Shown in pieces: positions 38,061 to 51,581 of a stretch of 64,000 nt of DNA. The number at the start of each line of letters is the position of its first letter. Within the stretch, counting starts at the first letter, position 1. Source of the DNA: Epiperipatus broadwayi. Lineage: Eukaryota > Onychophora > Udeonychophora > Euonychophora > Peripatidae. Below the pieces are notes generated by a model. That model had not been told where the DNA came from, ran no database searches, and was given only the letters and a program-made list of their open reading frames with translations. A program made the translations under genes and the position numbers. Where the stretch lies: the NCBI GenBank assembly GCA_028023455.1, contig JAQFVV010000323.1:372001-436000 (forward strand), in the 5' to 3' direction.

Positions 38061-39540
38061 ATATCATATATATATATTGTTTTATCTATCTACAGCTATA
38101 TATCACTGTATGCAGTTAGTTGAAAAAAGTCAAGATTTAAGTATTAGACAGTGATAATAGCCTTTTGTATGATTAACAATTGATGAGGTAGATTTCCTAG
38201 ATGTAAATAAAAATAAGTTCTTATTGTCAAAGTGTTTCAGCCTTAAGCCAAATAATTTAACATTCTAATTTCCAGTAATTTGTTTACAATTAAAAGTTTT
38301 ATTTGAAATGTTTGTAAAATATATTTTAAACAAAAGAAATTCAGCACCACAAAACGATTTTCTTTTAAACCATTTTTTTAAAAAAGTATATTCAAAAAGT
38401 TTATTATTGAAAGTGAAATCAGTTTCTACTTGACAAATTAAAATCATCTTTGTCAAACAGTAAATTAATTGTTTTAAAATTTTAGTAATTATAAATAATA
38501 TGTTTAACATATGAAATACAAATAAGTAATATTTCATTCTACTAGCATTTGAATAAGAAAAGTGTCCAATGACCCTCTAATATTTTGTTGTACTATTTGT
38601 TTGAATAGATAACTTTATCCAAATGTTGCCAAGCTCAATGGCCATGGATAAAAACTTTGTTTAAAATTTTACTTTCATAATTTCAAAACGTCAAATATTA
38701 AACTTTCAAATGTCTATCATTTGCAAACTTACATTTTCAAAAATAATGTACATATTATCAATTTATGATAGAGAAAAAAAGTTTGATTATAAAATTAAAA
38801 TGAGCAAATACAGAAAACTTTATACAACTTTCTAACTAGAGCCTATTGAAGTAAGAAAGGTGGAACATTTTGATAAATGGATTAAAAGGAGTTAATAAAA
38901 AAAAATGAAATTGCAATTTAATTTGAAAATATATATTTACAATGGCACAAGTTTCTCTTCTCAGATATATTGAAACAGTATGATTTATTTATCATGCAGA
39001 TTCACCTAATATGTTTCATAGTAGTATATTTTTTCTAGTTTAAATCCATCCAAGTCCATGTATATTAGTTAATTTAATACTAAATATTTATAAAAGCAGT
39101 TATAGTGCAGTATGTGTGCAGGTATTTATATTGTGCACCTAAATGAATTAAATAAATCTGTATGCTTATAATGTATATGCAGTTGTAATTTTTAGAATAA
39201 ATTTAAAGTAAGTTGTAAGCATCATTGCATGTGTGGGATCACATCTATGTATATATGCAAAGGGAACTGTAGTGTGATAGATATATTAAACATTATAGGT
39301 TTTTAAAATTATTTCTAAGTTATCTTTTAAGTTATTTAATTTACAGATTTTCTGAAATTCGCATATAAATCTTAAATTCAGGGATGTCTATCTTATACAT
39401 ATAACAGAATGTTGACAATTTAAATCTCTTTTAAAAAAAGAGAGAATTAGTGTCATTGGGTTTCTTAGAAATACCTTTCACTAAATTGTAAACTGAAAGC
39501 CAAAGATTTTTAAAGATTTAAAAATAAAGTTCAAAAGGGC
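38060..39540. other. Noncoding sequence
   Basis: No gene seen. AT-rich sequence following the decayed non-LTR element; a 90-codon minus frame at 38265-38537 has no recognised motif. Confidence 0.4.
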
Positions 39541-39639
39541 AAATTGCAAAATCATTAACCCAGGATCACTTGTCAATAGCTAAGCCGGATCTTTTGTTCT
39601 TCTTAAAATTTATGCTGGGTATTAGATTTAAAAATTGAA

Positions 39640-39960
39640 AATTAAAAGCCATAAAAAGCTTTTAATTGCTTGTAAGGGGGTAAGAAAGGTGTTCTATAAA
39701 AACCTCCAGTTTTAATTCAAAATTAGTCAACTCTTTAATTGTGATAAAATATAGCCAGGCACTAAGCCAAAATTGATGCTGAAGACCTAAGTCTAAAAGG
39801 CCTATCATGCCTTCTTTCTTGTGAGGAAATTGGGCTAGGAGATGGAGGGAGTTCAAAACAGCAGCCTGCCAAGAAGCCACCAAGAATAAAGCAGCCTATT
39901 GGTGAATGTTAATGCCTACTCCATGCAAGCCACCTCAGCAAGAAGATGATCAGTAACTAA
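39640..39960 (-). pseudogene. Possible non-LTR retrotransposon C-terminal fragment
   Basis: A 73-codon minus frame reads PHKKEGMIGLLDLGLQHQFW then LSAWLYFITIKEL, which resembles the post-RT LPKxxGGLGLxDxxxQxxAL motif of L1/Tx1-type elements, with a preceding frame containing LLYSWWLLGRLL. There is no further support. Chance similarity cannot be excluded. Confidence 0.35.
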
Positions 39961-40700
39961 TCTTCCACAGAGCTCTTAAACTAAGTTTAATAAATCATTT
40001 CCATAATTTTCTAAAACTAGCTATATTATAAATTTGCATAAACTATGAAACTAAAATTATTATTAATAATTAAAACCCTGTAATGAATTTATACTTATTA
40101 GTTTAAATATTTTAATGTACCTTTATTTAAAAATAATAATGTAAAATCTTGCCTAATTAAGGGTTAACTAATAATATGTTTGTTAATAATGATAACATTT
40201 TAGTTATTATTCTTAATCTAACCAATCTGAAGATATGCCTTCATTACTTCATTTATTTGATATTCCATTAATTATGATATGCCATCCCTCAAAGCAGAGA
40301 TTATTAAATATTATAACAGTAGAGAGATAATTAACCTTGCATATAATCTTAAATTGCTATTTAGCACATAAATATATCTCTGATCTGAAACCTACTTTTA
40401 TATATGTTGAGCTACAATGTTTTAGCTTAGTATAATTCAGGTTTGCATGTTAAATGATTTTATTTAATTAAATATTAGCAAAAATGATATTTTGAAACAT
40501 ATTATAAGTAACTAAATAAGTCCTAAATATGCTTATTTCTTCTTAGTTTATTGTCACAAACTAGATAGATTTAACTGTAAACTAGATTATTTAATTAACC
40601 CTTTTTAGCATGTTTAAATATGTTAATTTACTAATGGGTGTATAGTAGTTTCCTAGATCCAAACTAAAGATTAGTGCTTGATTAATTTTAATGTTTGATA
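39960..40700. other. Noncoding AT-rich sequence
   Basis: Nothing recognisable. Confidence 0.4.
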
Positions 40701-40925
40701 TTTGGAAAGTGTTGCGAATGTATCTTTATAAAGCACATCTATGCATTACATCTTGCTATATGCAAATGTGTCTTTATGAAGCACATTTATGCATTATGTT
40801 TTGATATATCTTATTAGAATGGGCTTTGGTGTAAGGACCACCCCATTACTCTTAATTTGTATAGATGTCTTTTTAAAATGGGCTTTGATTTTAAGGGCTA
40901 CCCCATTAATTTTTTTAGAACTGGA
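40700..40925 (+). repeat. Diverged short tandem repeats
   Basis: Two copies of a unit of about 50 bp (TCTTTATAAAGCACATCTAT / TCTTTATGAAGCACATTTAT) are followed by two copies of another (AATGGGCTTTG...CCCCATTA). They may be parts of a larger diverged array. Confidence 0.55.
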
Positions 40926-41195
40926 ACACAAGGGTCCAGATTGTTTTTATAAGCTGCTCCAATTATCTGAAATAAACATTCATGTATTTTATGATAGCAA
41001 GTCATATGGTACACAGGAATGTATACTTGGTACTGAATCCTCTGAGAAATTGCACATTTGAGCACAACCATTATTTAGTTTATGTAGCACCATAGTTTTG
41101 GAAGCTCTGCTACAAAGCACCAGTTCATCTCTTTTTTTATTATTCAGTTCAGCATTGATCTGAACTCCAGATCTAGTTTATATATATATATATAT

Positions 41196-41515
41196 AAAAT
41201 TAAGAGTGTGCTAATAACCCTAAACAAGCTTTTTTTTTTATTTATTTATGATAAATGCTACTACAAGAGAAGGCATTCAAATCATTTTTATCTTGGATTG
41301 TCCCCATCCCCAGACCGGTTTCGACCTATGGGTCTCTTCAGTGAGGAGTTGGGACATTAGATCTAAAAAACCAACTCAAGCAAAGCATTTATCTAAAAGA
41401 TAATTGTTAGAAGAAGATCTGAAACTTTTAGACATCTACATGTCTTTAAAGTCAGCTCTCCAACTGAAAAAATCATATGGGCCTGAACTTAATTCAGACA
41501 TCTGACTTGTCATTA
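41196..41515 (-). repeat. Retrozyme-like unit, family A, single partial copy
   Basis: It shares AAGAGTGTGCTAATAACCCT, AAGCTTTTT, TAAATGCTACTACAAGAGAA, the ribozyme, ACCAACTCAAGCAAAGCATT, and GACATCTACATGTCTTTAAA with the units at 24640-25700. AT runs lie immediately on both sides (41179-41195 and 41516-41540). Confidence 0.65.
41299..41357 (-). ncRNA. Hammerhead ribozyme, family A, complete core
   Basis: Minus strand: outer stem I UGUCCC with GGGACA, inner stem I CCUCA with UGGGG, CUGAAGA, stem II GACC/GGUC with loop CAUA, GAAAC, CG, GUC, then cleavage. All core bases are kept, and the changes in stem II relative to the copy at 25.5 kb (GAGC/GCUC) are compensatory at one pair, which supports a conserved fold. 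It is antisense to the Ig exons. Confidence 0.82.
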
Positions 41516-41539
41516 TTATATATATATATATATATATAT

Positions 41540-44500
41540 ATCTGCATAGAGAGCACACTTTTTGCTCATCATATAATATTAATAAATACATTACTTAATA
41601 TTGCCATTTTTGTATGTTTAGTTTAACCTTGGCATGACATGGCATAAGTCAGGCATATTAACCATAAATAAAAAAAATAATTGAGTGGCAATAATTGATT
41701 GATAAAAATGTGTAAAATGTAGAGATGAGGTTTTGTACCCATCCACTCTTCATTATAACCTGCTATGTAACTTCATAAACTATTGCCGTATTGTTAGTAT
41801 TGATTTCTTTTAATAGATATATAAAATGTATTCACATTCAGTATCTTATTCATAGCTCATTATCATTCAATTAAATATTCTAAATTATCATGTTAATTTA
41901 AGTCCACATATGCATTGTCTAAGTAGCCATAGATGTGTGTGTTTAGTTGTTTACATAGTAATTGAGTCATTTATGACCTGAGTCTCACGTTCCACCCTTT
42001 CTCCTGCTGGCACATGAACTAGAAGAGTCCTAGTGTAGCCTCATATATGTCATCCATAGGGTAGTAAATCTTGGATCATTGGTGAAGGAGATAAGGAGTG
42101 ATCAGATTTGAAGTCTCAATCGCTCATCTATATCAACCTTGGCATAATTTGCCAAAACTCTGGATTTTGTTGCATGAATGCCGCTGCAACTTAGGGGCTT
42201 CGAATAACATGCCTAAATTCCCTGAAATCATGGGAAGTTCTTTAATTGGTCTATATATGTGTGCAAAAATTTTTGTTTTTCTCTCATTTATATATGTACA
42301 ATTTTTTCCCAGGTATGGATGCCCAAGCACATTAGCATGATTACTTTCCATGACCCTGAACAGTGTTTTGATATATATAAATATTTTTTTGTTGAATTTT
42401 TTTTTTCAACAACATTCATATAGGGAATTTTCTCTTTACTGAGTATGGATTTGTTATCAATTGTATATGTGTGAGGGTGAAGAATAAAAATTTTAGTTGA
42501 AAGTAAAATTTGAGACTAGTAGATGTGACACACTTTGGCCTAATGGCAAAATTTTTTGTTATATAATTTATAATGCATGTTGTGAGATTCAGTATCTTTT
42601 CTACCTATGTGTATAACTTGCCTACTGACCACTGGAATTTGAGGTAACTTGAATAGATTAGTCATCCTCATATTGATTTGTTGTCAGAAAGGGAAGGAAA
42701 TTTTTTAAAAGGACTCTCACTTTTTCCATTTTCAACTTATATTTCCATAAAGTGCGTATAAAGTAAACATATGAATCCAAGTTTAAAATACAAAAGATTA
42801 TTTAATTCAGATATAATAATTTTTTTTTATTATCCATTTTCCACTTCTTTGCACATAAATTATAGTGATTAAAATACAGCAGGTTTTTATATTTAAATAT
42901 TTGCTTTTTTTAAAATATAACTTTTGTTAGCAATTGTATTCTTTATACTTTTCTTCCAAAAAGTGTAAATATAATCTTCTTCAAAGATATTTTTATTTTT
43001 ATTTTTAATATTATAATCTTTTTAGATAATGTCAGTATTATAGACTGAGAGAAAGAGATAGCAATATATTTTATAGTTTCATCTTGAATGTTTTTATAGG
43101 ATTTAGAGTTAAATTGCATTTTAGTCTTTTCTGATAATTTTTCCTTAAATAATATTTTTTAAATTTTTTTAGCTTTATAAACACGGTTGTAATTACTATA
43201 TGTATTATACCACTGGGTAATATTCGATTTCAACTTTGAAATGCTCTGCAAAAATAATAAATATTTTTATATGACACTGGAAAAAAACATATTCCTATAA
43301 TTTTTTTGTTCTTTCATTGCTAATTTCCCCACATATAAGACAACAATAGGTTCCTGTTCCATAATTTACCAACAAATTTTAATTAAGCTTTAGAATAATC
43401 CACTAGCAGGAAATTTTATTGGGTTTATTCAGACATTTTTGGTTAAACTACATACTAGTTTTTAATCCTTTTGACTTTTAAAAATAAAATAATATTGAAA
43501 AAATTAAATAATTGACTGTTACTTTAAATATAACCTGATACTATTTAACACAATGATAATTTTAAAACAATAATTTTTAAAACAATAACCTTAAAACAAT
43601 AATAACAACAACTTAATTATACAGTATTTATACATATTCTTTTAAACAAATTTAATTGGCTGACAAATCATTAGACTACAGACTCTTTAATATATTTCCT
43701 AATTATGTACTTTTGAGAATTAGAGATAAAATAATGAGTTATTATTTTACATAATATAAGAAATATTTAATATAAATGATTTATTTTATAACAAACAAAA
43801 ATATTTAAAATGATACACTTTATTAATTCTTACTAATTTATAAAATTATAAAATATTTCGTTTAAATGTAGCAATTTTTAGCTTACATTTGTTAGCTTAA
43901 AATATCTTTAAAAATTAAATAATATTTATTTTAGATTTATTCTATCATGTATAAAATGTTTCAATTTGTGAATAATTTTAAAAAGTAATTAAAAACTTAC
44001 TCTAAAACCATGCATGCATCACACACATATTTATCAGTCACGTGATCTGTTTATTTCAGACAAATGTTGCAATTTTTTTGAACTTACTGTCTGAAATAAA
44101 CCAAATGAATATTTAATTATAAAACTAATACACATTAAAAATATTAAATGTGATAGTAAAATTTAGAATAATAATTTTGACATTTTTATAACATTACTAA
44201 AAATTAAAACATTTGGTACACCATAGTAATTGAAACACTAATAAATTATTATACAATTTAAACTTAATTTTAGAAGTTAATTTAATAACTTATTCAAATC
44301 TATTAAACATTATATTAAAAATTAGTGTTTCTTAGAGGTTTATTTAGTAAGATATTAAATTTATTTTACATGTATAACTAAGACCAGTCATTGCAACCAT
44401 ACAATATCACATTATTCTGTTTTCTTGTTTAATTTTCATGTTTAAAATAGCTTTAAAATATTTTCCAACTTTCTATGTATTTATTTTATTAAGTTTTAAG

Positions 44501-44600
44501 TCTGTTAAGATATTATTATTGCAATTAGAATGCCTACACTCCTAATTTAAATTTTTTTAAGAAATTGGATTTTTAGCACATTCAGTTCTAATAAAAAGAG
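41540..44600. other. Noncoding sequence; possible old element at 41990-42360
   Basis: The segment at about 41990-42360 is less AT-rich and opens frames on both strands (minus 72 codons, beginning MESNHANVLGHPYLGKNC), without a motif I can assign. The rest is AT-rich with no gene. Confidence 0.35.
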
Positions 44601-44631
<31 letters not shown>

Positions 44632-44640
44632 GCTGCTAGT
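44601..44640. repeat. ACT trinucleotide run
   Basis: About ten ACT units at the 3' end of the minus-strand I/Tx1-like element; on that strand it is a TAG/AGT tail. Confidence 0.85.
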
Positions 44641-47600
44641 TTTAAAATTGTTTTATTAGCATTATTATTTACACATGTATGTATATTTACATGAGAGGTA
44701 TACATGATTTAAATTTTATAATTTGATATAACATTTTTTGTTTTCCATTCATTTTAAATAATATTGAGTAATTATTACAGTCTGATATATGCATTGTTAC
44801 ATGCCATATTATAAGTGCATCCAATTATGATTTGGAAATATTCAGTTAATGAATTGCAAATTGCCATTGCTTTGTAAAGGATGAATTGATATATTCATGC
44901 TGTGAAGAGTAGAATCAAATTTCTTTTTCTTCTATGCTCATGGTTACAGTTATTATTGAGTAGTGCTAGAGTTTAGTAGACTCCAGGTGGCTGACACTAT
45001 ATCAGCTGGAGCAATGAGCCAGTCCCTAGTTTTAATTTTTTCTAATTTAATTAGAAACAATGATTCATATTTGTGAAAAGTGGGGTTAAAAACAAAGTGG
45101 CATCTTAGAACCCATAATGTAAATAATAGAAATAATGAGATCCTGATTGTTGGGGAAAACCCTTTTGAGATGCTGTCAATTAAGGTATTGATTGTAATTT
45201 TATTGCCATGTGAGATGGTTGTGATGAGTTGCCTATATTTAGAAAGTGAAGAGTAATCCATTAAAAAGTGATTCACTGTCTCTTCTTTTCTATTACATAG
45301 AGCACATATAGTCCATTTTTGAGAATCATTTTTTTTGCAAGAAGTTCATTTGTGGGTAAAGCTTCTAGGTTGACTTTAATCATAAAATCAAACTATTTAG
45401 GCTTGAGGTGCCAATACTTATATTTGGTAATGTGTTTTATTGTTTATATTGAGAAAGCTGTTAGGATGTAATTGAGTATCTATGTTGTTAAGAATTTGAT
45501 GAGGTCCAATAATCAGTCTTTGCATTCAACTCTATAATTGTAGTTTGATTCCTATTCATATGTTGTAAAAGCTGGTTTATAAACTTGTTCTTGATAGATT
45601 GTGGAGTATCAGTTGTTTGTACCTGTAAATATGGCTGAAAAGTAGAGAAATTGGTGGCAATTTTCACCAACATATTATGTATTATTTAGTAATAGAAGGT
45701 AGTAATTGAATGCAATGACAAGCCATTGTATTCTGTATGCTTTTGTAGTTCTTGATGCTTATAGAGATGGCCTTTTTTGTTCCAGATAAATTTGCTACAC
45801 AAGGAGTTGATTTACCGATTTTCCTAATGAAAGCTTTGAAAAAAACCATTGACTAGCATATGATAGTTGATTTTGGGTAATATCAACATGTTTCTTACTG
45901 TGTATTGAGAGATGTGCCCTAGTAAGAGAATTTATTATTTTATTTATTGATTCCATTAGTTGATTTTGAATGGCTAGCCTTCTGGCATTGACAGACAAGT
46001 GAAAAGGGATTCCCAAACAGGGGTGCAGGGGGGATTTTGTTAGAGAATTATTAGGGTTACCTGTAAAGATATTCCATATTGCCGTTTTGCTAGTATTGAA
46101 CTTGAGTGAGTAATTGAGTGTATATTCATTTAGAATCAACTAGCATCGGCATAAATTTCTTGGAAGGAAAGAAGATTACTATATCATCCATAAAAATATG
46201 TGGTTTATGGGGAGGTTAATTAGAGATAGAATTATAGATGGCAATTTTTTTCCAATTTCAACTAGCAAAGGGGTAATGTGTGAAATAAATAGCAGCACAC
46301 TGAGTGGCGAGTCCTGTGGTATGGATCTGTGTGGCACAAACTGAGGGATGATTTGCCATTCAATGTGATATGGATGGATCTATTATATAAAAGATTAGCC
46401 AGAATGCATTTAAGTGATGAAGGAATGTTGTATTGTTCAAGTACTTTTAACAGTTTATCTATTGGAACTGAATCAAAAGCTGCCTCAATATCTAGCTGAA
46501 CTGCTATTGGTGCTGCCTTTTTATTCATGATGATTTGCTCAATTATGACTCTAAAGAGAAAGAGGGCTTCAGGTATGGAAATTTTCTTCTTTGCAAATTG
46601 ATACTTGATTTTTTGAAGAATAAGAGGTTGTATTTTATCTTTAAGTAGTGCTTCAGTTATTTTAATGATCAGTGGAGATATGGATATTGGCCTAATGTTG
46701 TTTAAGGGTGTAGGATGAAGAGGTTTCTTGAGAAAGGGTATAAGAGAGATAGGATATAGCTGTGGAATGGCATGCAATTGGTTTGATAGATGGCTGAGCA
46801 TCTTTTGGATTAAAGGTACAGTGAAGTGATTGAGGTGTTCTAACAGGAATTTTGGGATTGCATGTATTCCGGGATATGCACTGATAGGATAATTTTTAAT
46901 TTTGTTTATTATTTCTTCTTTAGTTATATTGTGCTAAACTACTAAATTATTAAGCTTATGATTTGCAATGTTAGCAAGGTGACATGATTGGTGTTTATTT
47001 TTAAAATAGTCAAGCAGTGGTGCAATCATTTTTTCTCCAGTTATTATTTTTGAGTTGTGCAGAATTGATGTGGATGTGAGTTTTTTATTAATATATCCTA
47101 GTGCCCAGCATATGTAGTCTCTGGACCAGTTATGAGTATTTAAAAAAAAAAAATGTTTTTTTTTTTTTGGTAGCTGTGTAGTCTGCCAAAACAAATTGTG
47201 TTTGTTTGTATTCTTGCTTAAGAAGTAGAAAAGGGGGTATTGAGAAAGTATTGGTTGGTGTGCTTTTGATTTTTTGATGTAGTAACTCAAGTTTTTTCAT
47301 CATATGTGTAGCTGTAGGATTTCTGCATGTATAATGTTTAATAGTGGATGTAATAATGTTTATTAAGCTAAACCATGCTTTTTCTGGCTGCAGTGTATTT
47401 TAATTTTATTAAAATACATATAAATCTCAGAGGAAATGGCCTTTGGTGCATTGGATTTGAGAAGTAATCTAGTGGTATTAGTTAATAATGAACTTCAAAT
47501 ATTAGCATATTTATTTTAATCGTAGCTGTAAGTGCTATATCGTGAAAAAAAACAACCAGTATTAAAGATGGCTCTATTAAGAAATGAAGTTCTGGTGAGT

Positions 47601-48711
47601 AAAATATAAAGTCAATTAATGAGGAATGTTTTCTAGTGTAATATGAGACTGAGCCTGACGAGAAGAACCCTTGACCACTCAGTGAGTTTTTTAGTTAATA
47701 GGTGAAGATAGTTGAATGTGAATTTAGAGTATGTCATGTTAAAGTCGCCAATCAAGACTGTGGGAAAGGAGTTTATATTTAGCATTATGTTTATATTAGT
47801 GGTTAGCTGATAAATAAGACTAGGTTGGTTGTATAAGTATACTATGATAATGTTAATTATACAATCTTGATTATATAAACTTGTTATACACATATGCGAA
47901 TCCAAGTATATGTATGTTTATTGTTTGAAAAGGAGAAGAGCGATGATTGATAATTCCAATTCCTGCAGATAACCTGTTAGAATTGGAAAATTTATTAAAA
48001 GCACACTTCTGAAAGTAGCAGTCTGGCTTGATTATTGAGTTTACTGATAATTTGGTTTCAGTGCAAATTGCAATCCAATCGAATATTGCACAGACTCTTT
48101 GGAGAGAGTTTATCCTCTGATGTTAACAGCTACCAGAGAGAAAAGCATGTTGTATGTTTAGTAAGTTGAGTGAGTGGAACAATAAAGGTATTTAATATAT
48201 GCCAATTGGTATACTTCTTCAATGTTATTGACTATTTTATATGATAAACCCATTGGTAGAGTGTTTTTGTAGGCCTCAAGAGGCTGGTTATAAACTAAGG
48301 ACTGGTTATGCTCCATTATATAGCAGAGTAAGGATAAGTCCAAATAAATCAAAACAGCTAGTCAATTAATAGACGAACCTTAGAATTTCTAAATTCTTTG
48401 TAATTATTATATTTATTATTATTAGGTTATTTGTGTTTTTACTGTCGAGTTGTCTTTTGATCTTCTCGCTCTTCTATGTATGGCTACACCTTCTTTGTAG
48501 ACATTGAGTTGATTAACCTCATCAGAAGATTCTTGCATGGATTGTCCAGTGCAATAAGTGTTTTCAATGTTGTCAATGTTAACTGGTGATGAGTTAGTAA
48601 CTTTCAGTTTTTTTAACCAGTGTAGAAGCTACACTTTGATCCCTTTTTTGTGGCCTGAAGAACCTGGCTTTTTTCACACTTAGTAGTTTTATTAGTAGTT
48701 ATCTTGGGTAT

Positions 48712-48712
<1 letters not shown>
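44640..48712 (-). pseudogene. I/Tx1-like non-LTR retrotransposon, nearly full length (copy Z)
   Basis: In minus-strand order: about 48660-48410, an 80-residue frame that may be the end of ORF1 (ends VKTQIT, stop); about 48130-47900, FDWIAICTETK and IGIINHRS, the start of an APE endonuclease; 47905-47633, PTVLIGDFNM, its central motif; 46801-46262, RT motifs NNIRPISISPLIIKI and VQLDIEAAFDSVP; near 46190, FMDDIVI; 46139-45795, LGIPFHLS; 45320-44953, CALCNRKEETVNHFLMDY (knuckle with the last Cys changed to Tyr) and APADIVSATWSLL. Several frameshifts and stops. Same family as copies X and Y but diverged, and with a different triplet tail. Confidence 0.75.
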
Positions 48713-48770
<58 letters not shown>

Positions 48771-49159
48771 TGACTACAACTACAAGTATGATTACTACTA
48801 TGACTACTACTACTATTACCACTACTACTACCACTACTATTACCACCAATACTACCACTACTATCATTACTAACACTCCTACACTACTACCACTCTATGA
48901 CTGCTACCCCTACTACCAGTACCACTATTACCACTACCATTACAACCACTCCTACCACTACCGCTACTACCACTACTACTATTATCACTACTACCACCAC
49001 TACCACTACTAGCACTACCACTATCACCACTACCACTACTACCACTACCTCTTCTATCACTACCACTACTACCACTATCACTACTACCACTACTATTACT
49101 ACCACTACTACTAAAACTACTACTACAACAACAACTACTACTACTACTACTACTACTAC

Positions 49160-49199
<40 letters not shown>
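48713..49199. repeat. Compound triplet microsatellite (ACT-rich, then ATT)
   Basis: A pure ACT array (48713-48770), then an interrupted ACT/ACC/ATT mixture, then pure ACT and ATT near 49131-49199. It opens poly-Thr and poly-Val frames on both strands that are artefacts. It adjoins the 5' side of the minus-strand element copy Z. Confidence 0.9.
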
Positions 49200-49200
<1 letters not shown>

Positions 49201-49332
49201 TGAGCTTGGTAATTATTTATTCATTAGCCATTAACATTTGTTAAAGCAGTTTGGGATCAGTTATTATTGTCATTTGACTATTGCTTTCACACTTTTTGTT
49301 GTGCCCTGCTGCCCCAGTAGGTTACAATCTAT

Positions 49333-49395
49333 ATATATATAGCATACAATTAAAGTTACAATCTATATATATATATAGCATACAATTAAAGTTGA
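49333..49395. repeat. Two-copy tandem repeat
   Basis: Two copies of about 35 bp, each with CAATCTATATATATA and AGCATACAATTAAAGTT. Confidence 0.75.
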
Positions 49396-49669
49396 TTTAA
49401 TTAATATGGCTATGAAAAAAATGGTACAGAAACAAAGCAATGTTAACAGAGTTGTCTTTACAAATAAATATATTGTTATTATATAGAAAATAAATGTAAA
49501 AAAAATAGAATTTGTCCTTTGTTTTAAAGAAAATTGCAATTACATTAAGGTATGACATGGAGAAATCGTTACGAAAAATAAAGTGAAGAATACTAAATTC
49601 ACATGTTATTTGCGATTAATGTATTTGAGATATATATATATATATATATAATGTATTTGATTTATATAT

Positions 49670-51565
49670 ATATATTGTGCTGGATGAATGGTTTTAGTTT
49701 CATATATCCTGACCACAAGGGCGCCACTAGTCTGAAGATCAGAACTAGACATTTATTTTAAGGGTGGGCAGGATATATGAACATGAATGTGCCGGACTAA
49801 ATCCAGGGAGAGCAAAAGCTAATGAATGTGGTTCAGACAATTGAGAAAACACTGATACAATGTCAGCCAAAATACTTACAAGAACTTTTTAAATTTATTA
49901 AACATAATAACAAAATAAACATGAAACTTGATCTACATTTACTTAGCAGATCTTAACACTGAGTACATGCAATCATTACTATATTAAATACCAAGGCAGA
50001 CAAATTCATTTCCTATCTACAACATAATAAGGGCTTATAACATCCTGCCAGCAGTTCACCCAACCAATTCCCATTTCCCTATAGAGATTTAGTAAGATGG
50101 ATGTTTGTGAAGAATAACGAGACAGTGCAGATGAGCTTTTCTTAGTCCAAAAAGAAACATCGGAAACAAGAATGTCCTAATTTTGCAAAACACTCATGGA
50201 CAAGTACATTGAAACGAGCCAATGTTAGTCTCACACAAGAAAAAAAAACTTTATGAACTACGTAATCCGAATTATAGCAAATAAATCTCTACCAAAAAAT
50301 AAATAAATCATATATCCTATAAATCTCCAGCCAAAGCCAAGTTTGATTTAGTTTAACGACGAAGCAAACAAACAAACAAAAATAAAAAAAAATTACTAAG
50401 GTCGGTCTGAGTATTTAACAAAGGGTTAATCATAGAACTGAGAAATTATTAAGGATATACAATATCACTCATCATAAACTCTCAAACAAGTAACATTTTA
50501 AGATTGAAAATCTTGCTACTAAGATTGTAATGTAAAAATAAACAAAAATATATATTTTTTTAAGATTAAGCTGAGATTTTCTAGAGACTTAATTAGATAT
50601 TTAGCCCTGATTTTGATATGGAAAGGTAACTTACCTTGAGGTAATATTAATTTCTGCAGTTCACACAAAGTTCAGTTTATAGAGTCCTCTACAATGGCTG
50701 TCATTTACTACAGCTTCAGAAGTCTGGAGGCATTATCAGGATTCGCTTTGGACTTGACAGTTAGGTCATGATTGAAGTCACAATTTGGAACTCTGGAGGT
50801 TCATCTTTGGAAAGGTTCAGCCCATCATGTTGTGGAGATTCTTCATGGTGTATATTACAGACATGGCATCTGAATGGCTGCTATTATCGTGGCACATAGA
50901 ATTATTGTCAGTCAAGGAATTTCAACTTGGTGATTCCCGTGGCACCATTATCAAAAAAAAAACTAGAGTCACTTTAACAATGCAAGAGTTCAATAACAGC
51001 TAAAATCTGGATCGATCCTCAATAACAAGAAGCTGAGTAAGCTGAGCAATAAAAATGAAAAATAAAAAAACTGAATGACCAGAATAGTCTCTCTGAATCC
51101 TTTTCTGTAATAAAAAAGTTACCCAGCTCTTTATGTCCTTTGTTATCTCCCGCACAATCTTTTTTTGCAACTTTCAACCAAGATGAATCTCTATCTCCCG
51201 CTCAATCGTAATTAGAAAAACAATATCTTACAGGGCTTTATCTTACAAAAATGATTATTTTTTTTATATAAAAAATACAAAACTAAATCTCAGCTTTAAA
51301 AATAAATCAACATTAAATTTTTTTAGTTTAAATAAAATACTTATATAAGAATACTAATTAAACTTTGTTTGCTTTTAATTATTTTAAAAGAAAACAAGCA
51401 TCATAAAAAAAATATTTTATACTAAAATCAACTGAGAATTAAAAATATAAGATTTCAAGATAAATAAGTATGTGTGTTATTGCACATATAAAACTTAGTT
51501 TTTCTTTTTTCTAATTTACATGATAGAATCCTTTAATCGGATAAAGTATCCAGTTCAATATATAT
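49670..51565. other. Unassigned inserted block, possibly a mobile element
   Basis: Absent from the exon 3 duplicate. It lies between AT runs, and its two ends look weakly inverted: TATTGTGCTGGAT at the left, TATTGAACTGGAT as the reverse complement at the right. A 72-codon plus frame at 50785-51003 has no recognised motif. A decayed DNA transposon is possible. Confidence 0.3.
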
Positions 51566-51581
51566 ATATATATATATATAT

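Noticed and set aside
48613-49244. Poly-Val and poly-Thr frames on both strands
   Set aside because: They are translations of the compound ACT/ATT array; open on both strands with no ordinary composition.
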